Source of the DNA: Oscillospiraceae bacterium
GTDB lineage: Bacteria; Bacillota; Clostridia; Oscillospirales; Acutalibacteraceae
NCBI GenBank assembly: GCA_031271865.1
Contig: JAISUW010000009.1
Coordinates: forward strand, 1-41,607
Length of the DNA stretch: 41,607 nt
Direction: 5' to 3'
Positions 31,977-39,975 of the stretch are shown here, one piece after another; within the stretch, counting starts at the first letter, position 1, and each line of letters starts with the position of its first letter. Under the pieces are notes generated by a model. The model saw only the letters and a program-made list of their open reading frames with translations. It was not told where the DNA came from and ran no database searches. Position numbers and translations under genes: made by a program.

Positions 31977-33347
31977 ATGCTCCAGACGCTCATTAATGCG
32001 TGGAGAATTCCCGAGCTGCGCCGCAAACTGCTGTTCACGGCGTTCATCCTCTTGGTTTTCCGCATCGGTTCCGCGATTACGATTCCTTTCGTAGACATCG
32101 GCGTGAATGGCATCATTCCCGACATTCAGAATGACTCCTCGTTCCTTTCCTACCTCAGCATGATGACCGGTGATGCGTTCAACTACGCAACGATTCTCGC
32201 CATGAGCATCACGCCGTACATCAACAGCTCCATCATCATGCAGCTCTTGACGGTAGCGATTCCCGCCTTGGAACGCCTCCAGAAGGAAGGCGAGGAAGGG
32301 CGCAAAAAGATAGCCACCATCACGCGCTACGTGACGATTGGTCTCGGTCTGATGCAGGCGACTGCCTACTACTTCTTCCTTTCCAACCAAGGCAATCTCC
32401 TGAAGGATTCCGCCGGTGAGGCGTTCACAGGTGTCGGTGCGGTCTTACAAGCTCTCGTCATCATTTCGGTGCTGACAGCAGGTGCCGGCCTGACCATGTG
32501 GCTCGGCGAGCGCATCAACGAAAGCGGTATCGGTAACGGTGTTTCGATTCTGTTGTTTGCCGGCATCGTAGCGCGCATCCCCACGATGGTTACACAGCTC
32601 TACGGTCCCACCAACGGCTATGTGGCGAAAGGCGGCTTCTACGTCCCGCTGAGCATCCTGGCCGGTATAGCACTCCTCGCCATTATCGCGTTCATTGTCT
32701 GGATGGACAACGCCGAGCGGCGAATTCCCGTACAGTACGCCAAGCGCGTTGTCGGCCGCAAGATGTACGGCGGTCAGAGTACGCATATTCCGATTAAAGT
32801 CAATATGTCCGGCGTTATGCCCGTCATCTTTGCCAGCTCGATTCTCTCCCTTCCGCCGACGATACAGCTTTTCATCAAAGCCCCCGCCGCCGGTTCTTTC
32901 TGGGAGAAGTTCTTCAGTGTTTTCGAGACATCCAACTGGCTCTATGTGCCGCTCTACTTCCTGCTGATTATTGCCTTTGCATACTTCTATGCGAGCATCC
33001 AGTACGACCCGGTCGAAATGTCCAACAACATCCGCAAGAACTCCGGTGCCATCCCCGGTTACCGTCCCGGTCAGCCTACCGTAGACTATATCCGCAGGAT
33101 TCTCAACCGCATCACACTCTTAGGCGCACTTATGCTCTCCGTTGTTGCGCTCTTCCCGATCGTCTTCTCGTTGCTTGGGACTATGCTCCTGCGTGTGACA
33201 GGAACTGTTGCGGCGGACGCAACCAATGTCTTCAGCGTATCTATGGGCGGCACATCCATCATCATTATGGTCGGTGTTGCACTCGAAACGGTGAAGCAGC
33301 TTGAGAGCCAGATGATGATGCGGCACTACCGCGGGTTTTTGGATTAA
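31977..33347 (+). CDS. secY: Preprotein translocase subunit SecY
   Basis: Channel-forming core of the Sec translocon, 456 aa with ten membrane helices. Signatures: WRIPELRRKLLFTAFILLVF (first helix), the plug and second-helix region around TPYINSSIIMQLL, the cytosolic loop ERRIPVQYAKRV before helix seven, and EMSNNIRKNSGAIPGYRPGQ (the SecA/ribosome-contact loop). Expressed with ribosomal proteins as in most bacteria. Normally followed by adk; here a repeat triplet and map follow. Confidence 0.98.
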   Translation: MLQTLINAWRIPELRRKLLFTAFILLVFRIGSAITIPFVDIGVNGIIPDIQNDSSFLSYLSMMTGDAFNYATILAMSITPYINSSIIMQLLTVAIPALERLQKEGEEGRKKIATITRYVTIGLGLMQATAYYFFLSNQGNLLKDSAGEAFTGVGAVLQALVIISVLTAGAGLTMWLGERINESGIGNGVSILLFAGIVARIPTMVTQLYGPTNGYVAKGGFYVPLSILAGIALLAIIAFIVWMDNAERRIPVQYAKRVVGRKMYGGQSTHIPIKVNMSGVMPVIFASSILSLPPTIQLFIKAPAAGSFWEKFFSVFETSNWLYVPLYFLLIIAFAYFYASIQYDPVEMSNNIRKNSGAIPGYRPGQPTVDYIRRILNRITLLGALMLSVVALFPIVFSLLGTMLLRVTGTVAADATNVFSVSMGGTSIIIMVGVALETVKQLESQMMMRHYRGFLD

Positions 33348-33353
33348 CCAACC

Positions 33354-33409
33354 AATGCCCCTACAGGGCACCATGCCCCTACGGGGCACCAATGCCCCGA
33401 AGGGGCACA
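33354..33409 (+). repeat. Palindromic repeat triplet, copy 2
   Basis: Three tandem units of 18-19 bp: AATGCCCCTACAGGGCACC (33354-33372), ATGCCCCTACGGGGCACC (33373-33390) and AATGCCCCGAAGGGGCACA (33391-33409). Each has a palindromic core GCCCC-nnn-GGGGC or a variant. The array begins 7 nt after the secY stop and ends just before the ribosome binding site of map. An open frame runs through it in phase with map, but I exclude it from the gene. The related array is at 2897-2952. Confidence 0.88.
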
Positions 33410-33426
33410 TTCAGGAGAAGCAACCC

Positions 33427-34176
33427 TTGATTTCGTTAAAGACAGCGCGGGAAATATCCCTAATGCAAGATGCGGGCACGATAGCGGCGACGGCGTTAAA
33501 GCTAACGGGCCAAGCGGTGAAACCGGGAATCACGACGCTGGAGCTGAACCGTATTGCGCACGATTACATCACGAAGCAAGGCGCCTATCCCACGTTTCTC
33601 CATTACAATGGTTTCCCCATGTCGGCCTGCATTTCGGTCAACGACGAGGTCATCCACGGGATTCCTTCGGCAAAGCGGCTGCTGCGCGAAGGGGACATCG
33701 TGAGCATAGACCTCGGCGCGACCTATAAAGGCTACGTTGGAGATACAGCAGCGACTTTTTATGCCGGGAAAGTCAGCCTGCAAGCCGAAGCCCTCTGCGA
33801 CACCACGAAGCAAGCCCTGTATATAGGGATAGAAGCGGCGGTACCCGGAGCGCACATCGGCGACATTGGTGCGGCAGTGCAAACGCACTGTGAAGCACGC
33901 GGCTATTCCCTCGTGACAGAATACACCGGTCACGGTGTAGGCAGACAGTTGCACGAGGATCCGAGCGTTCCCAACACGGGCAAGCGCGGTCACGGTGCCC
34001 TCTTACGTCCCGGCATGACCATAGCGATCGAACCGATGGTCAATGCAGGGAAGCACCAAGTAAAGGTGCTCCCCGACCGTTGGACGGTCAAGACCCGCGA
34101 CCGCTCCCTCTCCGCACACTTTGAGCATACGATAGCCATCACCTCCGACGGGCATCGAATCCTGACCCAAATTTGA
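33427..34176 (+). CDS. map: Methionine aminopeptidase, type I
   Basis: Removes the N-terminal Met from nascent proteins, using two metal ions. With the TTG start at 33427 (9 nt after AGGAG at 33413-33417) the protein has 249 aa, the normal length, starting (M)ISLKTAREISLMQDAGTIAA. The metal ligands lie in SIDLGATYKGYVGDTAATF (two Asp), TGHGVGRQLHEDP (His), AIEPMVN (Glu) and FEHTIAI (Glu). The ATG at 33355 would add 24 residues encoded by the palindromic repeats and has no ribosome binding site. adk is missing in front of it. Confidence 0.95.
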   Translation: MISLKTAREISLMQDAGTIAATALKLTGQAVKPGITTLELNRIAHDYITKQGAYPTFLHYNGFPMSACISVNDEVIHGIPSAKRLLREGDIVSIDLGATYKGYVGDTAATFYAGKVSLQAEALCDTTKQALYIGIEAAVPGAHIGDIGAAVQTHCEARGYSLVTEYTGHGVGRQLHEDPSVPNTGKRGHGALLRPGMTIAIEPMVNAGKHQVKVLPDRWTVKTRDRSLSAHFEHTIAITSDGHRILTQI

Positions 34177-34181
34177 GGCTT

Positions 34182-34478
34182 ATGTACGAGATTGGCACAG
34201 TAGTGAAGAGTTTGCGCGGCAGAGATGCAGGAAAGCTGCTCAGCGTTACAGGCGAAACGAGTGGTTACATTCTGGTCGCCGACGGCAAAGAGCGGAGCGT
34301 CCGCCGCCCGAAGAAAAAGAACCCCCGGCACATTGCTCCTGTTTTGGATGTCCCACCCCTGCCCCCGGAGGCCCTGCGCGGCGACAGGCAATTACGCCGG
34401 CACCTGTTTTATATCAAGCAGGGAATACTACCCGATGAAAGGAAGCTGACCGACAATGCCGAAGTCAGACATGATTGA
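34182..34478 (+). CDS. KOW-domain RNA-binding protein (L14e-like)
   Basis: A 98-aa basic protein of the small KOW/L14e-like family that many Clostridia encode between map and infA. The KOW motif is at the start ([20 protein letters not shown]), followed by [20 protein letters not shown] and a basic C-terminal half. Probably ribosome-associated; its precise role is not established. The ATG at 34182 is 5 nt past the map stop with a weak GAGG site; its end overlaps infA by 23 nt. Confidence 0.85.
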   Translation: MYEIGTVVKSLRGRDAGKLLSVTGETSGYILVADGKERSVRRPKKKNPRHIAPVLDVPPLPPEALRGDRQLRRHLFYIKQGILPDERKLTDNAEVRHD

Positions 34479-34674
34479 AGTAGAAGGCCGTGTCCTCGAA
34501 GCTCTGCCGAACGCGACCTTTCAGGTGGAATTGCAAAACGGGCACAAGATTCTGGCCCACATCTCCGGCAAACTCCGCATGAACTACATCCGCATCCTCC
34601 CCGGCGACAAGGTGACGGTAGAAATGAGTCCCTACGACCTCACCCGCGGGCGTATCACGTGGCGCACGAAGTAA
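34456..34674 (+). CDS. infA: Translation initiation factor IF-1
   Basis: OB-fold factor that occupies the A site during initiation. The 72-aa protein has normal length: [40 protein letters not shown] and RITWRTK at the end. It starts inside the KOW gene, with AAAGGAAG 10 nt before the ATG, so translation is coupled. rpmJ follows after 32 nt. Confidence 0.98.
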   Translation: MPKSDMIEVEGRVLEALPNATFQVELQNGHKILAHISGKLRMNYIRILPGDKVTVEMSPYDLTRGRITWRTK

Positions 34675-34706
34675 CCGACACCTACCCACAGCAAAGGAGA
34701 ACCGCA

Positions 34707-34820
34707 ATGAAAGTCCGTCCTTCCGTTAAGAAGATTTGCGAAAAGTGTAAGATCATCCGCCGCAAAGGCAAAATCATGGTCATCTGCGAAAACCCCAAGC
34801 ACAAGCAGCGCCAAGGCTAA
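34707..34820 (+). CDS. rpmJ: 50S ribosomal protein L36
   Basis: The 37-aa zinc-type L36: [20 protein letters not shown] and then [14 protein letters not shown]. Cys11, Cys14, Cys27 and His32 are the zinc ligands. AAGGAG precedes the ATG by 6-7 nt. It takes its classical place between infA and rpsM. Confidence 0.98.
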   Translation: MKVRPSVKKICEKCKIIRRKGKIMVICENPKHKQRQG

Positions 34821-34871
34821 TCGCAAACACAAAACTGCAAATCCCCACCATTCCCACAAGGAGAGTCAAAC

Positions 34872-35240
34872 ATGGCACGTATTTCCGGCGTAGACCTGCC
34901 CCGCGATAAGCGCGTGGAGATCGGTCTCACGTACATACTCGGCATTGGCCTCACCACCTCCAAGCAGATTCTTGCAGACACCGGCGTCAATCCCGATGTC
35001 CGCGTCAAGGATTTGACGGAAGAGGATGTGTCGAAGCTCCGCGACTACATTGAGCGCAATGTCAAAGTAGAGGGTGACCTCCGCCGCGACACGCAGTTCG
35101 ACATCAAGCGGCTGATTGAAATCGGCTGCTACCGCGGTATCCGTCACCGCAAAGGCTTGCCGGTGCGCGGTCAGCGTTCGAAGACAAATGCCCGCACCCG
35201 CAAAGGTCCCAAGAAGACCATCGCGAACAAGAAGAAATAA
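34872..35240 (+). CDS. rpsM: 30S ribosomal protein S13
   Basis: 30S head protein contacting the P-site tRNA and the B1 bridge, 122 aa. Motifs: [33 protein letters not shown] and the C-terminal [20 protein letters not shown] with a basic tail. Ribosome binding site AAGGAGAG. Confidence 0.98.
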   Translation: MARISGVDLPRDKRVEIGLTYILGIGLTTSKQILADTGVNPDVRVKDLTEEDVSKLRDYIERNVKVEGDLRRDTQFDIKRLIEIGCYRGIRHRKGLPVRGQRSKTNARTRKGPKKTIANKKK

Positions 35241-35301
35241 GTTCCGCTTATAGGTTCAGTGCCCTTATCTTTGAACCGAAGCCGCACTTAGGAGGAGTAC
35301 C

Positions 35302-35709
35302 ATGGCACCCAAGACACAAGGCAAAAAGACCACCGGCAACCGCCGCCGCATTGTCCGCAAGCACATTGAGCGCGGCGCGGTTCATATCCAAAGCACATTC
35401 AACAACACCATTGTCACCATCACCGATATGCAGGGCAATGCCATTTCATGGGCCTCCGCCGGTGAGATGGGCTTCCGCGGTTCCAAAAAGTCCACGCCTT
35501 TCGCGGCGCAGACAGCCGCCGAGACCGCCGCAACCACCGCCAAAGAGCATGGCTTGCGCACGGTGGAAGTGTACGTCAAAGGTCCGGGGCAAGGCCGCGA
35601 AGCTGCGATTCGCGCATTGCAGACCGTTGGATTGGAAGTGACGCTTATCAAAGACGTTACCCCCATCCCGCACAACGGCTGCCGCCCGCCGAAACGCCGC
35701 CGCGTATAG
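35302..35709 (+). CDS. rpsK: 30S ribosomal protein S11
   Basis: Platform protein near the mRNA exit, 135 aa. Motifs: [40 protein letters not shown] and the closing [18 protein letters not shown]. Ribosome binding site AGGAGG. Normal length and order. Confidence 0.98.
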   Translation: MAPKTQGKKTTGNRRRIVRKHIERGAVHIQSTFNNTIVTITDMQGNAISWASAGEMGFRGSKKSTPFAAQTAAETAATTAKEHGLRTVEVYVKGPGQGREAAIRALQTVGLEVTLIKDVTPIPHNGCRPPKRRRV

Positions 35710-35756
35710 TCGTTATCGGCATACTGTCAAACTACCACTATTAGGAGTTATACACA

Positions 35757-36383
35757 ATGGCAAGATACACAGAAGCCGTATGCAAGCTCTGCCGCCGAGA
35801 GGGGCAGAAGCTCTTCCTGAAGGGCGACCGTTGCTACACCGGCAAATGCTCTATCGAGCGCCGCGCCTATGCGCCGGGACAGCATGGGGCAGCCCGCAAA
35901 AAGACCACCGAATACTCCACCCAGCTACGCGCCAAGCAGACAGCCCGGCGTTACTACGGTCTCTCCGAGAGCCAGTTCCATAAGTATTATGAGATGGCAG
36001 CCCGCAAGACAGGCGTCACCGGCGAACAACTCCTGCGCATCTGCGAAAGCCGTCTGGATAATGTCGTGTATCTGCTCGGTTTCGGCTCCTCCCGTTCGGA
36101 AGCCCGCCAAATCGTGAACCACGGCCATATCCTCCTCAACGGCATCAAGACCGATATACCTTCCGTTCTTCTCAAGGCCGGAGATGTCGTTTCCGTGAAG
36201 GACACCAGCCGCACCAACGAGCAGTTCAAGAAGATTATCGAAGAGGCTGCAAAAAAGTCTGTACCGGCGTGGTTGGAGTTCTCCCGCGACAAGATGGAAG
36301 GCCGTGTCCTTTCTCTCCCGGAGCGCGACCAAATCGGTGCCCCGGTAGAAGAGCATCTCATCGTCGAGTTCTACTCCAAGTAA
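35757..36383 (+). CDS. rpsD: 30S ribosomal protein S4, zinc type
   Basis: Assembly initiator and, in several bacteria, repressor of the alpha operon. The 208-aa protein is the C+ form: CKLCRREG, CYTGKC near residues 9-31 supply four cysteines. The S4 RNA-binding domain is around SRLDNVVYLLGFGSSRSEAR. Being in the alpha operon, unlike in B. subtilis where rpsD lies elsewhere, is the general bacterial arrangement. Ribosome binding site AGGAG. Confidence 0.98.
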   Translation: MARYTEAVCKLCRREGQKLFLKGDRCYTGKCSIERRAYAPGQHGAARKKTTEYSTQLRAKQTARRYYGLSESQFHKYYEMAARKTGVTGEQLLRICESRLDNVVYLLGFGSSRSEARQIVNHGHILLNGIKTDIPSVLLKAGDVVSVKDTSRTNEQFKKIIEEAAKKSVPAWLEFSRDKMEGRVLSLPERDQIGAPVEEHLIVEFYSK

Positions 36384-36490
36384 ACCCTATCGTTTGCCGC
36401 AAAGGAAGTCGACTTTCACTATTACCGCCGCCGTGCTGTATCTAATGTAGGCACGGCATGAAACCGCACAACGAAAGGGTGGATTTACAC

Positions 36491-37441
36491 ATGGTCTGGA
36501 TGGACGAACCCAAAATCGAAACCGTTGAGATGAACGATGGCGGTGCCTACGCGAAATATGTCATCGGTCCCTTGGAACGCGGATTCGGCATTACCCTCGG
36601 TAACAGCCTGCGCCGTGTTCTCCTCTCCTCCCTCCCCGGCTATGCCCTGACCTCCGCGAAGATTGAAGGCATTCTCCACGAGTTCTCCACCATTGAGGGG
36701 ATCAAAGAGGACGTGCCGGAAATCATCCTCAACCTGAAATCCGTTCTGCTCAAGACAGAATCCGATGAAGAAGTGCATCTGGTAATTGATGTCAAAGGTC
36801 CCGCCATTCTGACAGCCGGCGACATTGCCTCCGATGCCGATGTAGAGATTATCAACCCCGATCTCCCGATTTGCACTCTCGCAGACAAAGCCGATCTCCA
36901 CATGGAACTGACTGCTGACCGCGGCCGCGGTTATGTCTCCGCGGAACGCAATAAGGAGTTGCACAAACCCGCCATCGGTGTCATTACGCTTGACAGTATT
37001 TATAATCCTGTCGTGAAGTGTAACTACACCGTGGAGAATACCCGTGTCGGCCAGCAGACCGACTTAGATAAGCTCACCTTGGAAGTCTGGACGGACGGCA
37101 CCCTGACCGCCGCCGATGCCGTTTCCATGGCGTCCAAGATTCTCACCGACCACCTGATTCCTTTCACCGAGCTTTCGGAAGAGGACTATGTCAGCCAAGT
37201 GGTCATGCTCCCGAAAGACGGCACCAAAGAGCACGTCATGGAAATGACGATTGACGACCTGGATTTGTCCGTTCGTTCCTTTAATTGCTTGAAACGTGCC
37301 GGCATTAACACCGTAGAGGATCTTGCCAGTAAGACTTCCGACGACATGATGAAAGTCCGCAACTTAGGGCGCAAGTCCCTTGATGAAGTCATCGCCAAAC
37401 TCGAGAGCTTAGGCTTAGGTCTTCGTGCGGACGATGACTAA
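36491..37441 (+). CDS. rpoA: RNA polymerase alpha subunit
   Basis: Scaffold for RNA polymerase assembly and, by its C-terminal domain, contact to UP elements and activators. ATG 36491 gives 316 aa and follows AAAGGGTGG; ATG 36458, 11 codons upstream, has no proper site. The N-terminal domain has [20 protein letters not shown]; the CTD (from about residue 240) has [20 protein letters not shown] and [15 protein letters not shown]. Confidence 0.98.
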   Translation: MVWMDEPKIETVEMNDGGAYAKYVIGPLERGFGITLGNSLRRVLLSSLPGYALTSAKIEGILHEFSTIEGIKEDVPEIILNLKSVLLKTESDEEVHLVIDVKGPAILTAGDIASDADVEIINPDLPICTLADKADLHMELTADRGRGYVSAERNKELHKPAIGVITLDSIYNPVVKCNYTVENTRVGQQTDLDKLTLEVWTDGTLTAADAVSMASKILTDHLIPFTELSEEDYVSQVVMLPKDGTKEHVMEMTIDDLDLSVRSFNCLKRAGINTVEDLASKTSDDMMKVRNLGRKSLDEVIAKLESLGLGLRADDD

Positions 37442-37558
37442 GCACTGAAAGTTCAACCCCCCATCACCTGACGGATGTTGGGATACAGGGACCGGACGCA
37501 GATACCCTCCCGGCCCTCCTCTCCTGCCATCCGGAAATCCATTAAGGAGGATTCCCTT

Positions 37559-38161
37559 ATGCCCGGCAGCAGAAAACTCGGCCGCGCCACAGACGTACGC
37601 ATGGCAATGCTTCGCGGTCTGGTTACTTACCTATTTGAAAACGGCCGCATCGAAACGACCGTAACCCGCGCCAAAGAAGTACGCTCCCTTGCGGAGAAGT
37701 ATATCACCATTGCCCGCAGCGCCACACCTGAAACCCTCTTGACAGCCAAGCGCCGTTGCATGGAGTTTATCACCAAAGAGGATATCGTTTATAAGCTCTT
37801 CACGGAGATAGTCCCCACTTTGGAAAGCTTCAGTCAGGGCGGATACACACGCATTGTCCGTACCGGACAGCGTCGCGGCGATGCCGCGGAGATGTGCATC
37901 ATCGAACTTGTCACGGTCGGCAACGAAATCTCCAACGCAGATAAGAAGAAGCGCACTGCTGACACTTCCAAGAACCGCCGCACACGCCGTTCCCCACGCA
38001 GGAGCAAGAAAGAAGCAGAAGCAGCCGCACCTGCCGCAGCTGAAGCCGTCAGCACTGAAACCGCACCGGCGGAAGAAGAAGCCGCAGCAGAAGATGCACC
38101 CGCCGAAGCCGAAGCAGCCAGTGATGCCACGGAAGCAGAAGCCGCGCAAGACGAAGAATAA
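37559..38161 (+). CDS. rplQ: 50S ribosomal protein L17 with acidic Ala/Glu tail
   Basis: L17 lies near the tunnel exit. Residues 1-118 are a normal L17 (MPGSRKLGRATDVRMAMLRG, then NGRIETTVTRAKEVRSLAEK and GQRRGDAAEMCIIELV). The tail then has a basic part (KKKRTADTSKNRRTRRSPRR) and a ~50-residue Ala/Glu-rich acidic part ending AAQDEE, giving 200 aa against the usual 110-130. Its GC3 and composition do not look foreign. ATG 37559 follows AAGGAGG. Last gene of the cluster; a terminator follows. Confidence 0.96.
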   Translation: MPGSRKLGRATDVRMAMLRGLVTYLFENGRIETTVTRAKEVRSLAEKYITIARSATPETLLTAKRRCMEFITKEDIVYKLFTEIVPTLESFSQGGYTRIVRTGQRRGDAAEMCIIELVTVGNEISNADKKKRTADTSKNRRTRRSPRRSKKEAEAAAPAAAEAVSTETAPAEEEAAAEDAPAEAEAASDATEAEAAQDEE

Positions 38162-38179
38162 GTAATGCTTATTAAGACG

Positions 38180-38226
38180 AAGGCACAAAAGCAGAGCGCG
38201 TAGCACGCCTTTGGCTTTGTGCCTTT
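38180..38226 (+). terminator. Terminator at the end of the ribosomal cluster
   Basis: AAGGCACAAAAGC (38180-38192) pairs with GCTTTGTGCCTTT (38214-38226) with one extra A; the inner part GCGCGT/ACGC may pair too. It separates rplQ from eda, though the U-tract is short and some read-through into eda is possible. I see no separate strong promoter for eda. Confidence 0.65.
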
Positions 38227-38246
38227 CGCTATTCGAGGAGGAATGT

Positions 38247-38879
38247 ATGTCTGATATCCTGTGCGAGCTCGCGAAGGTTCGCATTGTCCCTGTCATAGCA
38301 CTGAATCACGCAGAGAATGCAGTCCCGCTTGCCCGGGCACTCATCGCGGGGGGCATTCCCTGCGCGGAAATCACGTTCCGCACCGAGGCCGGTCAAGAGG
38401 CCATCCGCCGCATTGCCGATGCGAAGCTTCCCATCCTATTGGGGGCGGGGACAGTCCTGTCCACAGCGCAGGTCGATGCCGCCATAGCAGCAGGTGCAAG
38501 TTTCATCGTCTCCCCGGGTTACAACCCGAAAGTTGTGGAATACTGTATAGGCAAGGGTTACCCCATCCTGCCGGGCTGCGCCACCCCCTCCGACATGGAG
38601 ATGGCGATAGAGGCCGGTTTGACCGCCGTCAAGTTCTTCCCTGCGGAGCAAGCGGGCGGTCTGCCGTACATCAAGGCTTGCGCGGCGCCGTACCCCATGC
38701 TGAAGTTCGTACCCACCGGCGGCATCAACGCTGAGAATGTTGCGAAGTATCTTGCTTTCCCGAAAGTATTGGCTTGCGGCGGCAGCTGGATGTGCCCGAC
38801 AGCTCTGATAGATGCCGGCAGCTTCGGTGAGATTACCTATTTATGCCGTCAGGCAGTGGAAGCCATACAGGCTATATAA
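38247..38879 (+). CDS. eda: KDPG/KHG aldolase
   Basis: Cytoplasmic class I aldolase that splits 2-keto-3-deoxy-6-phosphogluconate into pyruvate and glyceraldehyde-3-phosphate. The 210-aa protein has the catalytic Glu in CAEITFRTEAG (near residue 44), the Schiff-base Lys in TAVKFFPAEQ (near 131) and the phosphate-binding FVPTGGINAEN. ATG 38247 follows GAGGAGG. Adjacent to kdgK (28 nt), which makes its substrate. Confidence 0.95.
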   Translation: MSDILCELAKVRIVPVIALNHAENAVPLARALIAGGIPCAEITFRTEAGQEAIRRIADAKLPILLGAGTVLSTAQVDAAIAAGASFIVSPGYNPKVVEYCIGKGYPILPGCATPSDMEMAIEAGLTAVKFFPAEQAGGLPYIKACAAPYPMLKFVPTGGINAENVAKYLAFPKVLACGGSWMCPTALIDAGSFGEITYLCRQAVEAIQAI

Positions 38880-38907
38880 GACAGCACAACAAAGGAGGAT
38901 AGAACCC

Positions 38908-39930
38908 ATGCCCAAAGTCATCACGTTCGGCGAGCTGATGCTTCGCCTTGCCCCGGAGGGGTATTTGCGGTTTGTGCAGGCCGACCGGTTCCAAGCGACG
39001 CTTGGCGGCGCGGAGGCAAATGTCGCGGTGGACATCGCCAACTACGGCGGCGACGCTGCGTTCGTCAGTAAGTTCCCGGCACATGAAATCGGTCAGCTGG
39101 CAATCAACAGCCTGCGCCGCTACGGTGTAGACACGAGCCACATCGCCCGCGGCGGCAGCCGTCTGGGTGTCTATTACTGTGAGAAAGGTGCCAGTCAGCG
39201 TCCGAGCAAGGTCATCTATGACCGCGCCGGCTCTTCCATCGCGGAGGCAACAGACACCGACTTTGACTGGACAAGCATTTTTGACGGCGCCGACTGGTTC
39301 CACTTCACCGGCATTACTCCGGCGCTCTCCGAGAATTGCGCCGCGCTCTGCCTCACTGCCTGCAAGGCGGCGAAGGCGGCCGGTCTGACCGTATCCTGTG
39401 ACCTCAACTACCGCAAGAACCTCTGGAGCAAGGAGAAGGCCGGGCAGGTCATGGGAAGTCTGATGCCCCTCGTGGATGTCTGCATTGCCAACGAGGAGGA
39501 TGCGGCGGATGTGTTCGGCATCCACGCCGCAGGCACGGATGTCAATACCGGCAAGCTCTCCAAAGAGGGCTATATCGATGTAGCACGCCAGCTCACGGAG
39601 CGCTTCGGTTTCCGCGAAGTCGCCATTACCCTTCGGCAGTCCATCACCGCCAACGACAACGTATGGGCAGCCATGCTTTATACCGGCGGCGAATCCTATT
39701 TCTCCAAGTCCTATAACGTGCACATTGTGGATCGCGTCGGCGGCGGGGACAGTTTCGGCGCCGGCCTCATCTATTCCTCCCTCGCCGGTGATGATGCCCA
39801 AGGCCGCTTAGAGTTTGCCGTAGCCGCCTCCTGCCTCAAGCACGCAGTGGAAGGCGACTACAACGTTGTCAGCGAGAAAGAAATCCGCGCGCTGGCCGGC
39901 GGCAACGCCAGCGGCCGCGTCCAGCGATAG
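38908..39930 (+). CDS. kdgK: 2-keto-3-deoxygluconate kinase (PfkB family)
   Basis: Phosphorylates KDG to KDPG for the adjacent aldolase. The 340-aa protein shows the PfkB fold: TFGELMLRLAPEGYLRFVQA at the start, TLGGAEANVAVDIANYGGDA, DLNYRKNLWS and the C-terminal DRVGGGDSFGAGLIYSSLAG with the catalytic Asp. ATG 38908 follows AAAGGAGG. eda and kdgK together complete the hexuronate or pectin lower pathway; isomerases and dehydratases are not in the window. Confidence 0.92.
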   Translation: MPKVITFGELMLRLAPEGYLRFVQADRFQATLGGAEANVAVDIANYGGDAAFVSKFPAHEIGQLAINSLRRYGVDTSHIARGGSRLGVYYCEKGASQRPSKVIYDRAGSSIAEATDTDFDWTSIFDGADWFHFTGITPALSENCAALCLTACKAAKAAGLTVSCDLNYRKNLWSKEKAGQVMGSLMPLVDVCIANEEDAADVFGIHAAGTDVNTGKLSKEGYIDVARQLTERFGFREVAITLRQSITANDNVWAAMLYTGGESYFSKSYNVHIVDRVGGGDSFGAGLIYSSLAGDDAQGRLEFAVAASCLKHAVEGDYNVVSEKEIRALAGGNASGRVQR

Positions 39931-39931
39931 C

Positions 39932-39967
39932 ATTTTGGCGCTTTTTTGTTACCGATTGTAACCGATT
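39932..39967 (+). repeat. GTTACC element, copy 2
   Basis: ATTTTGGCGC-T6 is followed by two 10-bp direct units GTTACCGATT and GTAACCGATT (39948-39967). Over about 32 bases this equals the element at 20698-20731 apart from two small gaps and a few changes. It begins 2 nt after the kdgK stop, in the convergent gap with rmuC. Here no inverted copy follows. Confidence 0.78.
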
Positions 39968-39975
39968 CGACTGTC

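Noticed and set aside
33355-33426. N-terminal extension of map from ATG 33355 (MPLQGTMPLRG...)
   Set aside because: It is encoded by the palindromic repeat units, has no ribosome binding site, and the TTG at 33427 with AGGAG gives the normal family length.
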